Assembly (NCBI GenBank): GCA_947176545.1
Contig: CAMWRB010000014.1
Coordinates: 1 to 15,067, forward strand
Length of the DNA stretch: 15,067 bases
Direction: 5' to 3'
Source: an uncultured Porphyromonadaceae bacterium
Lineage (GTDB): Bacteria; Bacteroidota; Bacteroidia; Bacteroidales; Muribaculaceae
Under the pieces are notes generated by a model. The model did no database searches and was not told the origin of the DNA. It saw only the letters and a program-made list of their open reading frames with translations. The position numbers and the translations under genes were made by a program. This document shows, piece by piece, positions 1 through 8,943 of the stretch (position 1 is the stretch's first letter; the number at the start of each line of letters is the position of its first letter).

Positions 1-130
1 CCGATAGATCTGATTTTTCTGAGTGATCCGATTTTTCTGATAGCTCTGATTGCTCCGATGGTTCCGATTGCTCTGACTGCTCCGATAGCTCTGATTGCTC
101 CGATAGCTCCGAGGGTTGGTCGGAGTTGTC
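1..130 (-). repeat. Ser-Glu-X triplet tail (9-bp DNA words) in the PorW/SprE-like gene
   Basis: Read on the minus strand, the last 40 or so codons in the window are built from SEQ, SEL, SEK, SEP and SDL triplets. The DNA is a degenerate tandem of TCGGAGCAA, TCAGAGCTA and similar words. The frame is kept throughout and the repeat continues past the edge, so its full length is unknown. The composition is acidic and probably unstructured, and the tract looks able to change length by slippage. Confidence 0.85.
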
Positions 131-2962
131 GGGACCTAAGACTTCCTCCTCCTTGCGCTCTATGGCGTCCTCCTCCTCGAAGCGGAAATAGTCGTCAAAG
201 GAGCGTCCCTCGCGCAGCAACAGCTCGAAGTTGTATTTCGATATCATTATCGGACGTACCGCCGCGGGGAGGTCAAACCCGGAGCCGGCCATCACACTGC
301 GGTAGTGTTCCAATTGGCGGAGGTTGTCGAAGCCTTTGATAATCAACAGTCCGACATTGCCGAATGCCATCTGTTCGAGGTCAAAGTCCTTGACCACAAA
401 ACTGGAGAAGTTGAAGCGGGCCACATCATACAGCAACTGATTGGCGCTCACGGAGTCGCGCGGGAATGCCAATACGAGATATTGAGGTTTCTCGGGGTCA
501 CGCTCGAAGTTGGCCGGCTGTCCGTCGGCTTCGGTTTCCGTATCGCTGTCGGTCAGGCGAGTGTCCCACAGCAGGCCACGGGTGTTCGACAGTCCGGCGT
601 GCGGCACGCGTCCCGCCTTGAGACCCTTGACGATTGCACCCGCCATCGGAGTCATATCCGTTTCGGGCCATTTCTGCAGCAGATACTCCAGACGTTCGCG
701 GAATTTCTCATTGTCCCCCTCCGTCAGGTATGAGAGAGCGTCGATGAATACGAACTTGGGCAATATCTTCGACAGCGGATAGTCGGTCTCCATCTGCTCG
801 GTAAGTTTGTGCACGTCGCGGTTGCGGTTGGCCAGATAGTCTGCGTAGGCCGTTTCATACATGCTTTCCTGTCGGGCGTGCATCTCGCGCAGGTGAGTGA
901 AATAATCCGGGTCACGCATCGCTGTGCCGTAGGGCGACTCCGGGAAGTCCGTCAATATCTTCTGACGCCAGCGTTCGGCCTCGGCAACATCGTTCTGACG
1001 TACAGCCATGAGGTACATGTTGTAGTAGACATCCAGACGATATGTGTTGTCCGGATAACGGCGTTCCAGTGTCATAAATTCCGTACGCGCTGCGGGATAG
1101 TCCTCCAGACGGTCCTTGAGGATGATACCCATATTGTACAGGCCCTCCTGTATGATTTCATTGGAGGTCTTAATCTCTTCGGGGGTCGTCGGAATCTGTT
1201 TGAGATAATACTCTACGAAGTGCGGGTCATTCTGCTTGTCGGCCAACTCTTTCTCCTCCTTGGAGAGTGAGTCGGTCGGTGCGGTCATATTGTCGTCGTT
1301 CAGGCCGGCTTCATCGTCAGAGGCCGCTTCATCTTCGGCATCCTGCACCGAGTAGGAGGTCTTGTTGCGACGGCGCCAGTCATCCTCCAGTTTGCGCGCG
1401 CCCCACTTGCGCTGGAACTCGGCCTTACCGGCATTCTTGGCCATTGTGTTGTAGAAATACCATGACTTGTCACCGTTGAGCATCATACCGGGAGCCGCCG
1501 ATTCACCCATCAGGTCTTTCTCCTCGCGGTTGGCCATAAACTCCTCGCGTGCGGCTGCTTTCGCCTCCTCCTTCTCGCGCTTCTTCAGCTCGTCGACTAT
1601 CTTCTGGCAGACCTTGGTGCGCTCCTCGACCGACATGGCCGACAGGCGCAGCAGCGAGTCCTGCAGTTCCACGTTGCCCGCATACAGACCGAGTTGGTCG
1701 AGCACGTCGGAACGGCGCTTTATCTGAGCGTAGTCCGGGTAAGTGTCCGGGAGTTTGGGGACAGCCTCCGAATAGCATGGCTGAGCCTTGACATATTCGC
1801 GCTCGTTAAAGTATATGTTGCCTAACGCTAACTGTGCCAGCGCCTTGTCGATACCGTCGCGTGTCGACTTCTCGACGGCGAGGATATAGTTGGCCTTGGC
1901 TTCAGCCGTATCCTTGCGGCTCAGGTACAGATTGCCGATGGCATAATATATCTGGTCGAAATATTCGCGGTTGCGCTCGTATCGGGTCAGTGCCTTGAGC
2001 GACCTCACCTCATTGCGGATATTGGAGCCTGTGTAGACCTCCGAGCGCTTGATGCGGGCATTGAACTTGGTGCGGTAGGCTGTCGAGACTCCGCTTCCGG
2101 CCTTGGAATATGCCTCGTATGCCTTGCTGTTCTGGCCTAATTGCGCGTAGACCTGACCCAAAAGGAAGTAGAGGCGGTTCTTCTGGCTTCCGGAGGCGGA
2201 CTTGGCGGCAGCGCTCAGGTATGGGAGTGCGCGTTTATATTGCTCCGTACGGACATAATAGCCCGCAGCAGTAAGGTCATACAGCTTGCGCAGGCTCTTG
2301 TTTGTGAGGTTTTTCTCCTTGACGAGATTCAGGACATTCTCAGCCTCGTAGTCCCAGTCCAGAGCGCAGTAGCATCGCACCTGCCACAGGCGCGCCTCGG
2401 TCACCACATCCGGCAACCACGTGAAATGCTTCGAGATATACATGAAGGTGGAGGCCGCGCCGAGGAAGTCACCGTTCATATATTGAGCCTTACCCATCAT
2501 CAGCCACGCATTGTGCAGGAAGGGATTGAACTCGTCGCGGGCACGGAAAGCCTTCTCCTTGGCCGACGAATTGCGTTTGGCCGGTTTCTTCTTGATACTG
2601 TGCAGCTGGATGGCCTTCTGCATCTTCTCGATGGTACGCTTGAAGTCTCCTGTCGGCTGAGGACGTTTGCTGTCAGCACGCGCTTCGGCCGGATGAGTCA
2701 GGACATTTCCGGTATAGTCATCCTCATAGGCTGACTCCATCGCCTTGAGAGTCTCCTTATAGTGCTCGTCACCATTGTAATAGACATTGTATCGGGTGGT
2801 GAAAGCCTGCCAGTTGCGCGATATGGCCGTATTCTTCTTGGTTGAACAGCCACCGCATACCGCAAGCATGATAATGCTGCAGACCAACAGCAGTCCTGCC
2901 ATCAGCCGGCCGCCCGCCGTTGTCCGCCCCCCGGAGTCACGTGGTGTTCTATATCCCTTCAT
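1..2962 (-). CDS. PorW/SprE-like TPR lipoprotein of the type IX secretion system, 3' end cut by window edge
   Basis: An open frame of 987 codons runs from the ATG at 2962 to the left edge without a stop. The N-terminus has a basic stretch, a hydrophobic segment (about residues 21-38) and a cysteine at 39 followed by STKKNT. This is the lipoprotein start I associate with the PorW/SprE family, so an outer-membrane-attached periplasmic lipoprotein is likely. An in-frame ATG at codon 21 would also leave a signal peptide. The body is helical and rich in aromatic and alanine positions spaced as in tetratricopeptide repeats, for example around residues 140-420. A charged, coiled-coil-like segment lies near residues 440-490. 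PorW/SprE is required for type IX secretion and gliding in Porphyromonas and Flavobacterium, where it links the outer-membrane ring to the motor. Whether it serves secretion here is inferred. The tail is an unusual run of Ser-Glu-X triplets. A terminator separates the gene from mutS upstream, and I see no TAnnTTTG promoter box in the 60-base gap. Confidence 0.85.
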   Translation of the reverse strand, partial: MKGYRTPRDSGGRTTAGGRLMAGLLLVCSIIMLAVCGGCSTKKNTAISRNWQAFTTRYNVYYNGDEHYKETLKAMESAYEDDYTGNVLTHPAEARADSKRPQPTGDFKRTIEKMQKAIQLHSIKKKPAKRNSSAKEKAFRARDEFNPFLHNAWLMMGKAQYMNGDFLGAASTFMYISKHFTWLPDVVTEARLWQVRCYCALDWDYEAENVLNLVKEKNLTNKSLRKLYDLTAAGYYVRTEQYKRALPYLSAAAKSASGSQKNRLYFLLGQVYAQLGQNSKAYEAYSKAGSGVSTAYRTKFNARIKRSEVYTGSNIRNEVRSLKALTRYERNREYFDQIYYAIGNLYLSRKDTAEAKANYILAVEKSTRDGIDKALAQLALGNIYFNEREYVKAQPCYSEAVPKLPDTYPDYAQIKRRSDVLDQLGLYAGNVELQDSLLRLSAMSVEERTKVCQKIVDELKKREKEEAKAAAREEFMANREEKDLMGESAAPGMMLNGDKSWYFYNTMAKNAGKAEFQRKWGARKLEDDWRRRNKTSYSVQDAEDEAASDDEAGLNDDNMTAPTDSLSKEEKELADKQNDPHFVEYYLKQIPTTPEEIKTSNEIIQEGLYNMGIILKDRLEDYPAARTEFMTLERRYPDNTYRLDVYYNMYLMAVRQNDVAEAERWRQKILTDFPESPYGTAMRDPDYFTHLREMHARQESMYETAYADYLANRNRDVHKLTEQMETDYPLSKILPKFVFIDALSYLTEGDNEKFRERLEYLLQKWPETDMTPMAGAIVKGLKAGRVPHAGLSNTRGLLWDTRLTDSDTETEADGQPANFERDPEKPQYLVLAFPRDSVSANQLLYDVARFNFSSFVVKDFDLEQMAFGNVGLLIIKGFDNLRQLEHYRSVMAGSGFDLPAAVRPIMISKYNFELLLREGRSFDDYFRFEEEDAIERKEEEVLGPDNSDQPSELSEQSELSEQSEQSEPSEQSELSEKSDHSEKSDLS

Positions 2963-2997
2963 AACTAATCACTAATAACTATGACTTATGACTTAAT
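2963..2997 (-). other. AT-rich gap with short direct repeats upstream of the PorW/SprE-like gene
   Basis: Between the mutS terminator and the start codon the minus strand has the word AAGTCAT twice in tandem, then related TTAGT and TTAGTTA words. I see no -7 box matching TAnnTTTG. A start site may lie here in a form I cannot recognise, or transcription may read through from mutS. Confidence 0.35.
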
Positions 2998-3020
2998 AAA
3001 AACGGCCTCAGCCCGTTTTT
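2998..3020 (-). terminator. Intrinsic terminator after mutS
   Basis: AAAAACGG at 2998-3005 pairs with CCGTTTTT at 3013-3020 around a 7-nt loop, so the hairpin is flanked by A and T runs. On the minus strand the T-run follows the stem directly. It lies one base beyond the mutS stop codon and separates mutS from the next gene. Because the stem is symmetric it could also act on the other strand, but no plus-strand gene is seen. Confidence 0.8.
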
Positions 3021-3021
3021 A

Positions 3022-5634
3022 TTATTCTTTTCCGGTCAGCAGACTCTGCAGTTCGTGAAGTTTCTGCAGCGCCTGAAGAGGTGTCAGGTTATCGATGGAT
3101 ATCCCCAAGAGCGCCTCGCGGATTTGTTCGAGCATCGGGTCGTCAAGCTGGAAGATTGACATCTGATAACCCTCACGTTCCGCCGGAGCCGGTGTTGAGG
3201 GTGATTTCTCCAGCGATTTCAGCACCTGGTCGGCGCGCTTCACTATCGACGGTGGCAGACCCGCCAGACGGGCTACATGAATACCGAAACTGTGTTCCGA
3301 ACCACCGCGTTCCATCTTGCGCACGAAGACCACTTTTCCGTCAATCTCGCGTACCGTCACATTATAATTGACAACGCGGCGGAAACTCTTCTCCATATCG
3401 TTCAGTTCATGATAGTGGGTGGCGAACAGGGTCTTGGGGCGGTAACGTCCGTTCTCATGTATATGCTCGACAATGGCCCACGCTATTGAGATACCGTCGT
3501 AGGTGGAGGTGCCGCGTCCCAACTCGTCGAAAAGTATCAGCGACCGTTGGCTCATATTGTTCAGGATGGCCGCCGCCTCATTCATCTCGACCATGAATGT
3601 CGACTCGCCGGAGGAGATGTTATCCGACGCGCCTACACGGGTGAAGACCTTGTCTATCAGTCCGATTTCGGCTGCTTCGGCCGGAACGAACGAACCCATC
3701 TGAGCCATGATGACTATCAGCGCCGTCTGCCGGAGCAATGCCGACTTACCGCTCATGTTCGGACCCGTCAGGATGATGATTTGAGTCCCGTCACAATCCA
3801 GAGTCACACTGTTGGCTATGTATGGCTCTCCCGGCGGCAACCGGCGTTCGATGACGGGATGACGGCCGTTGGTAATCTTGAGCGTCAGCGAATCATTGAC
3901 CACAGGACGGACATACTTGTAATCCTCGGCTACATCCGCCAGTGACATATAGACATCCGTGACTGCTGCGGCACGCGAATTGGTATATATGGCATCCGTA
4001 TGTTTCGACAGGCGTTCCAGCAATTTACGGTATTCCTCATCCTCAAGGATGGCGATGCGGTCCTGCGCACCCAATATCTTCTGCTCATACTCTTTGAGCT
4101 CCGGGGTGATATAACGTTCGGCGCTGACCAGAGTCTGCTTGCGTATCCATGTCGGTGGCACCTTGTCCTTGTGGGTGTTGCGCACTTCGATATAATAGCC
4201 GAACACGTTGTTGAAGCCGATTTTGAGCGAAGTGATGCCGGTAGCCTCTATCTCCCTCTCGGTAATTGCAGCCAGAGCATCGCGGCCGTGAGTCGCTATG
4301 TCGCGCAGCTCGTCAAGTTCACCATTGACCCCCGCAGCTATGACATTCCCCTTGTTGAAGAGAGCCGGAGCCTCGGGATTGACGGTGGCGGTAATGTCGT
4401 CTATCACACTTTGACAGTCGGACATCGCGCGTCCCGTCTCGACCAGTGGTTCGCACTCGGTGGATGTCAGCAGCCGTCTCAGTGTCGCGGTCGAACGCAG
4501 AGAGTCGCGCATCGCCAGCAGTTCGCGCGGCTGTATCCGTCCCTGCCCCAACTTGGAGGCCAGACGTTCCAGGTCGCCCACAGTGCGCAGTGTCTCCCCG
4601 ATAGCCGAGCGTGTCGCCGGGTCACGGAACATATACTCTACACAATCCTGACGACGGCGTATCTGTTCGATGTCGAGCAGAGGAAAGTTAATCCAGAAAT
4701 TCAGGCGGCGTGTCCCCATCGGAGTAACGGTACGGTCGAGCACCTGCAGCAACGACATTCCGTCGGGAGATATAGGCCGGGTCAGTTCGAGATTGCGTGT
4801 GGTGAAACGGTCCAGGCGGACATACTTGTCAGCGTCTATACGACCTAACGTGAGGATATGGCTGACGTTGTGATGGTTGGTATAGTCGAGGTAATGTATC
4901 AGCGACCCCGCCGCGATGATGGCAGACTCCATATCCTCCACACCGAACCCTTTGAGCGAGTCTGTGCCGAAATGAGCCAACAGCCGTTCGCGGGCAGCAT
5001 CGTATGTATATACCCACTCATCGATTTCGTTATATACCGAGCGGTAGCTCAGGTATTGGTCGGTCAGTGCGCGCGTGCCGCGCATGCGGAGCACCTCCTT
5101 GGGAGCTATGTTATTGAGCAGCTTGTCCACATATGCCGCGTCGCCCTCCGAACATAGAAACTCACCTGTTGTCAGGTCCAGAAAGGCCACACCCACATTG
5201 CCCGAAATTCCCGGTTTCTTCTCCTTGCGCGGGAAGTAGACACCGGCTAAAAAGTTATTTTCACGTGGAGGCAACGTCGAGTCGTTCGGATTCAGGCCCG
5301 GGGTCACAAGCTCCGTGATGCCGCGCTTCACCAGTTTGTTGGTCGTCTTGGGGTCCTCCAGCTGCTCGCATATGGCCACACGGCGTCCGGCACGTACCAG
5401 TTTTGGCAGGTAGGTGTCGAGAGCATGATGCGGAAAGCCGGCCAGCTCGACACACGACGCATAACCCTTGCCGCGACTCGTCAGGGTGATACCTAATATC
5501 TCGGAGGCTGCGATTGCATCCTCTGAGAATGTCTCGTAGAAGTCGCCCACTCTGAAGAGAAGTATGGCATCGGGATGCTTCTTCTTCATCTCGTAATACT
5601 GCTTCATCAGCGGAGTCTCGGCGGGTTTGGTCAT
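3022..5634 (-). CDS. mutS: DNA mismatch repair ATPase MutS
   Basis: This 870-residue protein has the full MutS layout and normal length. It binds mismatches and small loops in DNA and recruits MutL. The N-terminal mismatch-reading motif is DFYE at residues 31-34, with the Phe and Glu that contact the mismatch. Connector, lever and clamp regions follow. The ABC-type ATPase has Walker A GPNMSGKS at about 624-631, DELGRGTS with the Walker B Asp at 703, and the HYHEL switch near 740. QMSIF at about 824 fits a sliding-clamp-binding motif (consensus QLSLF), followed by a C-terminal helical segment of the type used for dimer/tetramer contacts. The start ATG at 5634 matches the family N-terminus. The gene follows mgtE by 55 bases with no terminator between them, which suggests a shared transcript. 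Confidence 0.98.
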   Translation of the reverse strand: MTKPAETPLMKQYYEMKKKHPDAILLFRVGDFYETFSEDAIAASEILGITLTSRGKGYASCVELAGFPHHALDTYLPKLVRAGRRVAICEQLEDPKTTNKLVKRGITELVTPGLNPNDSTLPPRENNFLAGVYFPRKEKKPGISGNVGVAFLDLTTGEFLCSEGDAAYVDKLLNNIAPKEVLRMRGTRALTDQYLSYRSVYNEIDEWVYTYDAARERLLAHFGTDSLKGFGVEDMESAIIAAGSLIHYLDYTNHHNVSHILTLGRIDADKYVRLDRFTTRNLELTRPISPDGMSLLQVLDRTVTPMGTRRLNFWINFPLLDIEQIRRRQDCVEYMFRDPATRSAIGETLRTVGDLERLASKLGQGRIQPRELLAMRDSLRSTATLRRLLTSTECEPLVETGRAMSDCQSVIDDITATVNPEAPALFNKGNVIAAGVNGELDELRDIATHGRDALAAITEREIEATGITSLKIGFNNVFGYYIEVRNTHKDKVPPTWIRKQTLVSAERYITPELKEYEQKILGAQDRIAILEDEEYRKLLERLSKHTDAIYTNSRAAAVTDVYMSLADVAEDYKYVRPVVNDSLTLKITNGRHPVIERRLPPGEPYIANSVTLDCDGTQIIILTGPNMSGKSALLRQTALIVIMAQMGSFVPAEAAEIGLIDKVFTRVGASDNISSGESTFMVEMNEAAAILNNMSQRSLILFDELGRGTSTYDGISIAWAIVEHIHENGRYRPKTLFATHYHELNDMEKSFRRVVNYNVTVREIDGKVVFVRKMERGGSEHSFGIHVARLAGLPPSIVKRADQVLKSLEKSPSTPAPAEREGYQMSIFQLDDPMLEQIREALLGISIDNLTPLQALQKLHELQSLLTGKE

Positions 5635-5689
5635 ATTTCGTTTTTTTTATTTGGGGCTTTTATCTCCTGAAGGTCGTTAGGATTGGGGA

Positions 5690-7054
5690 TTACATGGGGA
5701 GCAGGCGCAACAGCCAGGTCGCCATCGATACATATATCATCAGGCCGACGACATCGTTGGTTATCTGTATGAAGGGGCCGGTGGCCAATGCCGGATTGAT
5801 TTTGAGGCGCTCCAGAGTCAGAGGCACCAGTGTACCGAAGACTGTCGCGAAGATTACGACACAGAACAGCGACGCCGCCACGGCTGCCGCCACGGCATAT
5901 TTGTGCGGCTGCGTCAGCAGGATATACACCAGCACCGCACCGGATATGACAATCGCGTTGAGCAGTGCGACCACTACCTCACGACCTATCTGTCCCCAGG
6001 CGTTCTTCAGTTCCAGACGTCCGTTGGCCAGACCCTGCACCACGATTGCCGAAGCCTGCACACCGACGTTACCGCCCGTACCGCCTATCAGAGGGATAAA
6101 GATGGCCAGCACCGCCACTGCCGCTATCTGTGCCTCGAAGCCACCGAGTATCAGCGAATTGACGATACCGCCGACAACACCTATCAGCAACCACGGCAGC
6201 CGCGCTTTCGTCTGTTCCCAGACCGAGTCGGCGGCATCCACGTCTGACGATATACCCGATGCCAACTGATAGTCACGTTCCGACTGTTCGCGAACCTCGT
6301 CCATCACGTCATCGACAGTAATCTGACCCACAAGGCGTCCGATACTGTCCACAACCGGCATCGCCACAAGGTCATACTTCTCGAAATCGATGGCTACATC
6401 CTCTATCGGCGTGTCGGTACGCACATTGATGGGATTGCTCTCCATGACGTGCTTGATGCGGGATACGGAGGGGTGCGTCACCATCTTCTTCAGCGGCAGC
6501 ACACCCTTTAGACGCTGGTCATCATCCACCACATAGACATAGTAGATGTCATCAAGCTCCTCGGCCTGACGGCGCATCGCCGCGATACACTCCGGCATCG
6601 ACATATTCTCATTGACCTCGATAAGCTCCGTGCCCATCAGACCGCCGGCTGTATCCTCGTCATATTGCAGCAGGTCGACGATGTCGCCAGCCTGCTCCAT
6701 ATCATCGATATGCTGTATGACCTCCTCACGGTCCTCCTTGTCGAGTTCCTGGATAAGGTCGACGGCGTCGTCCGTGTCCAGCAGGTCGATAAAGGCACCT
6801 ATCTGCTCCGGGTCCATATTCTCCAGAAGCTTCTTGCGGTCCTCCTCGTCAAGCTCCATCAGAACGTCGGCCTTCTTCTCATTATCATCTATGAGATTGA
6901 AGAGCCATTCGGCCTGACGCACATTCAGATGACGGAACAATTCGGCAATATCCGCCGGGTGATAGTCACGCAACTCACGGATGGCCGCCGAACTGTCCTG
7001 TTCGTCGATATAGTGTTCGATTTGCTCGATATTTTCGGTGCTGAATTCTTTCAT
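5690..7054 (-). CDS. mgtE: Magnesium transporter MgtE
   Basis: This 454-residue inner-membrane protein is a dimeric Mg2+ channel gated by cytosolic Mg2+. The acidic helical N domain covers about residues 10-130. Two CBS domains follow (about 137-195 and 200-258; the second ends in VGQITVDDVMDEV). A transmembrane part of five helices runs from about 286 to the end. GGTGGNVGVQAS at 324-335 and NPALATGPF at 420-428 are family signatures. Asp434 matches the pore aspartate that selects Mg2+ in Thermus MgtE, by my alignment from memory. The Asp usual before PALA is Asn here. The ATG at 7054 lies 7 bases after the stop of the nucleoside kinase, so the two are very likely co-transcribed. Confidence 0.96.
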   Translation of the reverse strand: MKEFSTENIEQIEHYIDEQDSSAAIRELRDYHPADIAELFRHLNVRQAEWLFNLIDDNEKKADVLMELDEEDRKKLLENMDPEQIGAFIDLLDTDDAVDLIQELDKEDREEVIQHIDDMEQAGDIVDLLQYDEDTAGGLMGTELIEVNENMSMPECIAAMRRQAEELDDIYYVYVVDDDQRLKGVLPLKKMVTHPSVSRIKHVMESNPINVRTDTPIEDVAIDFEKYDLVAMPVVDSIGRLVGQITVDDVMDEVREQSERDYQLASGISSDVDAADSVWEQTKARLPWLLIGVVGGIVNSLILGGFEAQIAAVAVLAIFIPLIGGTGGNVGVQASAIVVQGLANGRLELKNAWGQIGREVVVALLNAIVISGAVLVYILLTQPHKYAVAAAVAASLFCVVIFATVFGTLVPLTLERLKINPALATGPFIQITNDVVGLMIYVSMATWLLRLLPM

Positions 7055-7061
7055 GTCTCAA

Positions 7062-8735
7062 TCAATAATGGAATGACGACCCGCCTAAAAACTCACGCAA
7101 CAGTGATGTTGTCGGGATTTGGTCAACCGGTATGGTGGAGAAATAGGATAGGAACTTCAGCAGGCGATAGGCCTCGGCATATTGCCTGACGTTGTGGGGC
7201 ACATTCTGCAGCAACGGCTCGGCGTACGGCTTCAGCACCGCCGGCTCGAAGAGCAGCGACGAGTTGAACGTCGCGTCGGCATTCTCCTGAAACGGAAATA
7301 TCCATTTCTCCTCACCTCGACGCACACCCGGCCAGCGACGGATGGTCTCCAGCGCCGACGTGTGGCGATAGCGGTGGTCACGCACTATCCGGCGCAACAG
7401 TCGCGTGTCCGTGGTCGATATCCAGTTGTGGTCATCAATCGAGAGTGATGTCAGAGCCGATACATACACCTTGAACAGACGGTCGCTCTCTATTCGTCCC
7501 ACAAGTTCGGGATTAAGGCCGTGGATGCCCTCTATCAGCAGCACATCGTCATGATTGAGCCGCAACGGACGCTCACGCTCTATGCGTCGGCCCAACTCGA
7601 ATGAATATGTCGGCAGATTAATCTCGCGACCCTCCAGCAGTGCGTGCAGGTCGGAGTTCAGGCGCTCCAGGTCAAGGGCATAAAGTGACTCGTAGTCATA
7701 ATCCCCCGACTCATCGCGCGGAGAGTCCTCACGATTGACGAAGTAGTCATCGAGCGAAATCATCTTGGGCGTCTTGCAGTTGGTGTACAGATGGATGGCA
7801 AGCCGCTTGCAGGTCGTGGTCTTTCCCGATGACGACGGGCCGGCAAGAAAGACCACTCGTGCTCCCCCGGCATCGTTACTCTCGGCTATACGGGCCGCTA
7901 TCTCTCCGATATACTTCTCATGCAGCGCCTCAGCCACATTTATCAAGTCGGAGGTGCGTCGTTCCCTGACTGCCTCGTTCAGCTGACCGATATTGCGTAC
8001 GCCTATTATCTTATTGAAGTCCAGATGGTTTTTGAATGCCGCATACATCTTCGGCTGAGGATGTGTCTCCGCGGGTCGTTCCGGTGTTGAGGCAGAGGGC
8101 GGCAGCAGCAGGAAGCCATCCTGATATGCCGCGAGCGCGAACACACCGATGAAACCCGTCGACGGCGCCAGCGGGCCGTAATATGAATCGGCCACACCGT
8201 CGAGGGTGTAATATGTCGTGTACAGCTCATCGCGCGACTCAAGCAGCTCGACCTTGGAATGCAGACCGCTGTTGCGGAAGATTTCGATGGCATCTGCGGT
8301 CAGGGTCTCGTGGTGCTCAAAAGGTAAATCCCTGTCGACAAGCCGGTGCATATTCTCCGACAGAGTCGCAAGAAACGACTCCGACGGACGAACCGTGCGC
8401 CCATCACTGTCAAACAGACGGCAGAAGTGTCCGCCCGATATGGAGTGTTCTATACGGAGCGAGAGGGACTTATCGGCCTCGGCGAGTGCGCGATAGAGCA
8501 ACATGCAGAGCGACCGCACATATACACGACGGCCAAAGGTCGAGCGGTCATCTGTCAGCTCAACCTGCTTGGGCGCATACAGCGAGTAAGACAACCCCTC
8601 TATCTTATTATTGACAAGAGCGCAAATCGGCCGGAAAGCGAGCTTGTCCGAAACCATCTCCGCTATCTGCGACAGTGTGGTACCCCCCTCGACCTCCAGA
8701 TACTCCCCCGTATTGCAGCAATATATATTCAACAC
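7062..8735 (-). CDS. Nucleoside (uridine-type) kinase with N-terminal TGS/ThrRS-like domains, non-ATG start
   Basis: The protein joins a ubiquitin-like TGS domain (starting LNIYCCNTGEYLEV), a ThrRS second-domain-like region (HSISGGHF) and a C-terminal P-loop kinase of the uridine kinase/PRK family. Walker A GPSSSGKTT is at about residues 299-307, followed by SLDDYF and LLIEGIHGLN. Such proteins are common in Bacteroidales and about 555 residues long. They are presumed to phosphorylate a nucleoside with ATP in the cytoplasm; the substrate is not proven. The frame is open upstream to an ATG at 8876, but the 47 extra residues are unlike the family. A TATATTTG promoter box at 8793-8800 also lies inside that extension. 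I therefore place the start at GTG 8735 (557 aa) or the adjacent TTG 8732, with AGGGGG about 15-20 nt upstream. It is the first gene of the kinase-mgtE-mutS block. Confidence 0.9.
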   Translation of the reverse strand: MLNIYCCNTGEYLEVEGGTTLSQIAEMVSDKLAFRPICALVNNKIEGLSYSLYAPKQVELTDDRSTFGRRVYVRSLCMLLYRALAEADKSLSLRIEHSISGGHFCRLFDSDGRTVRPSESFLATLSENMHRLVDRDLPFEHHETLTADAIEIFRNSGLHSKVELLESRDELYTTYYTLDGVADSYYGPLAPSTGFIGVFALAAYQDGFLLLPPSASTPERPAETHPQPKMYAAFKNHLDFNKIIGVRNIGQLNEAVRERRTSDLINVAEALHEKYIGEIAARIAESNDAGGARVVFLAGPSSSGKTTTCKRLAIHLYTNCKTPKMISLDDYFVNREDSPRDESGDYDYESLYALDLERLNSDLHALLEGREINLPTYSFELGRRIERERPLRLNHDDVLLIEGIHGLNPELVGRIESDRLFKVYVSALTSLSIDDHNWISTTDTRLLRRIVRDHRYRHTSALETIRRWPGVRRGEEKWIFPFQENADATFNSSLLFEPAVLKPYAEPLLQNVPHNVRQYAEAYRLLKFLSYFSTIPVDQIPTTSLLREFLGGSSFHY

Positions 8736-8792
8736 AACGAAACAAATTAATACCCCCTGAAAATAAAAAATCGCCACCATCCCACCTAACCA

Positions 8793-8800
8793 CAAATATA
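8793..8800 (-). promoter_or_regulatory. Bacteroidota -7 promoter box TATATTTG for the nucleoside kinase-mgtE-mutS block
   Basis: TATATTTG on the minus strand matches the TAnnTTTG element of the Bacteroidota primary sigma factor. It puts transcription start near 8786, about 50 nt before the proposed GTG/TTG start codon. I see no good TTG element at the expected distance upstream, so this is a partial match. Confidence 0.55.
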
Positions 8801-8881
8801 GCGCATTTTTCTCAATAACACCCCATCCGTCCCCAATTTTCTCAACATATCCCCCATGCAACACCCCCCTTTGCATAAGAA

Positions 8882-8916
8882 ACAGGGCGGCCGAGAATCT
8901 CTCTCAACCGCCCTGT
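8882..8916 (-). terminator. Intrinsic terminator after the LRR protein gene
   Basis: ACAGGGCGG at 8882-8890 pairs perfectly with CCGCCCTGT at 8908-8916. An inner GAGA/TCTC pairing lengthens the stem. On the minus strand the stem is followed by TTTCTT, a short T-run. It lies 27 bases beyond the LRR stop codon and just before the promoter of the next block. Confidence 0.8.
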
Positions 8917-8943
8917 GCCTATATCCGGGTTTATAGCCGTTCT

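Noticed and set aside
1..130. Short repeats that could be taken for a CRISPR array
   Set aside because: Units are 9 bases, degenerate, without spacers, and stay in the reading frame of the lipoprotein gene.
4000..4848. 282-codon plus-strand open frame opposite mutS
   Set aside because: It is a shadow of the mutS codon pattern with no family-like motifs, and mutS is certain. The same holds for the other plus-strand frames over mgtE, the kinases and the LRR gene.
8736..8876. N-terminal membrane segment on the nucleoside kinase
   Set aside because: The hydrophobic residues come from translating the AT-rich leader and promoter; the family starts at the TGS domain.
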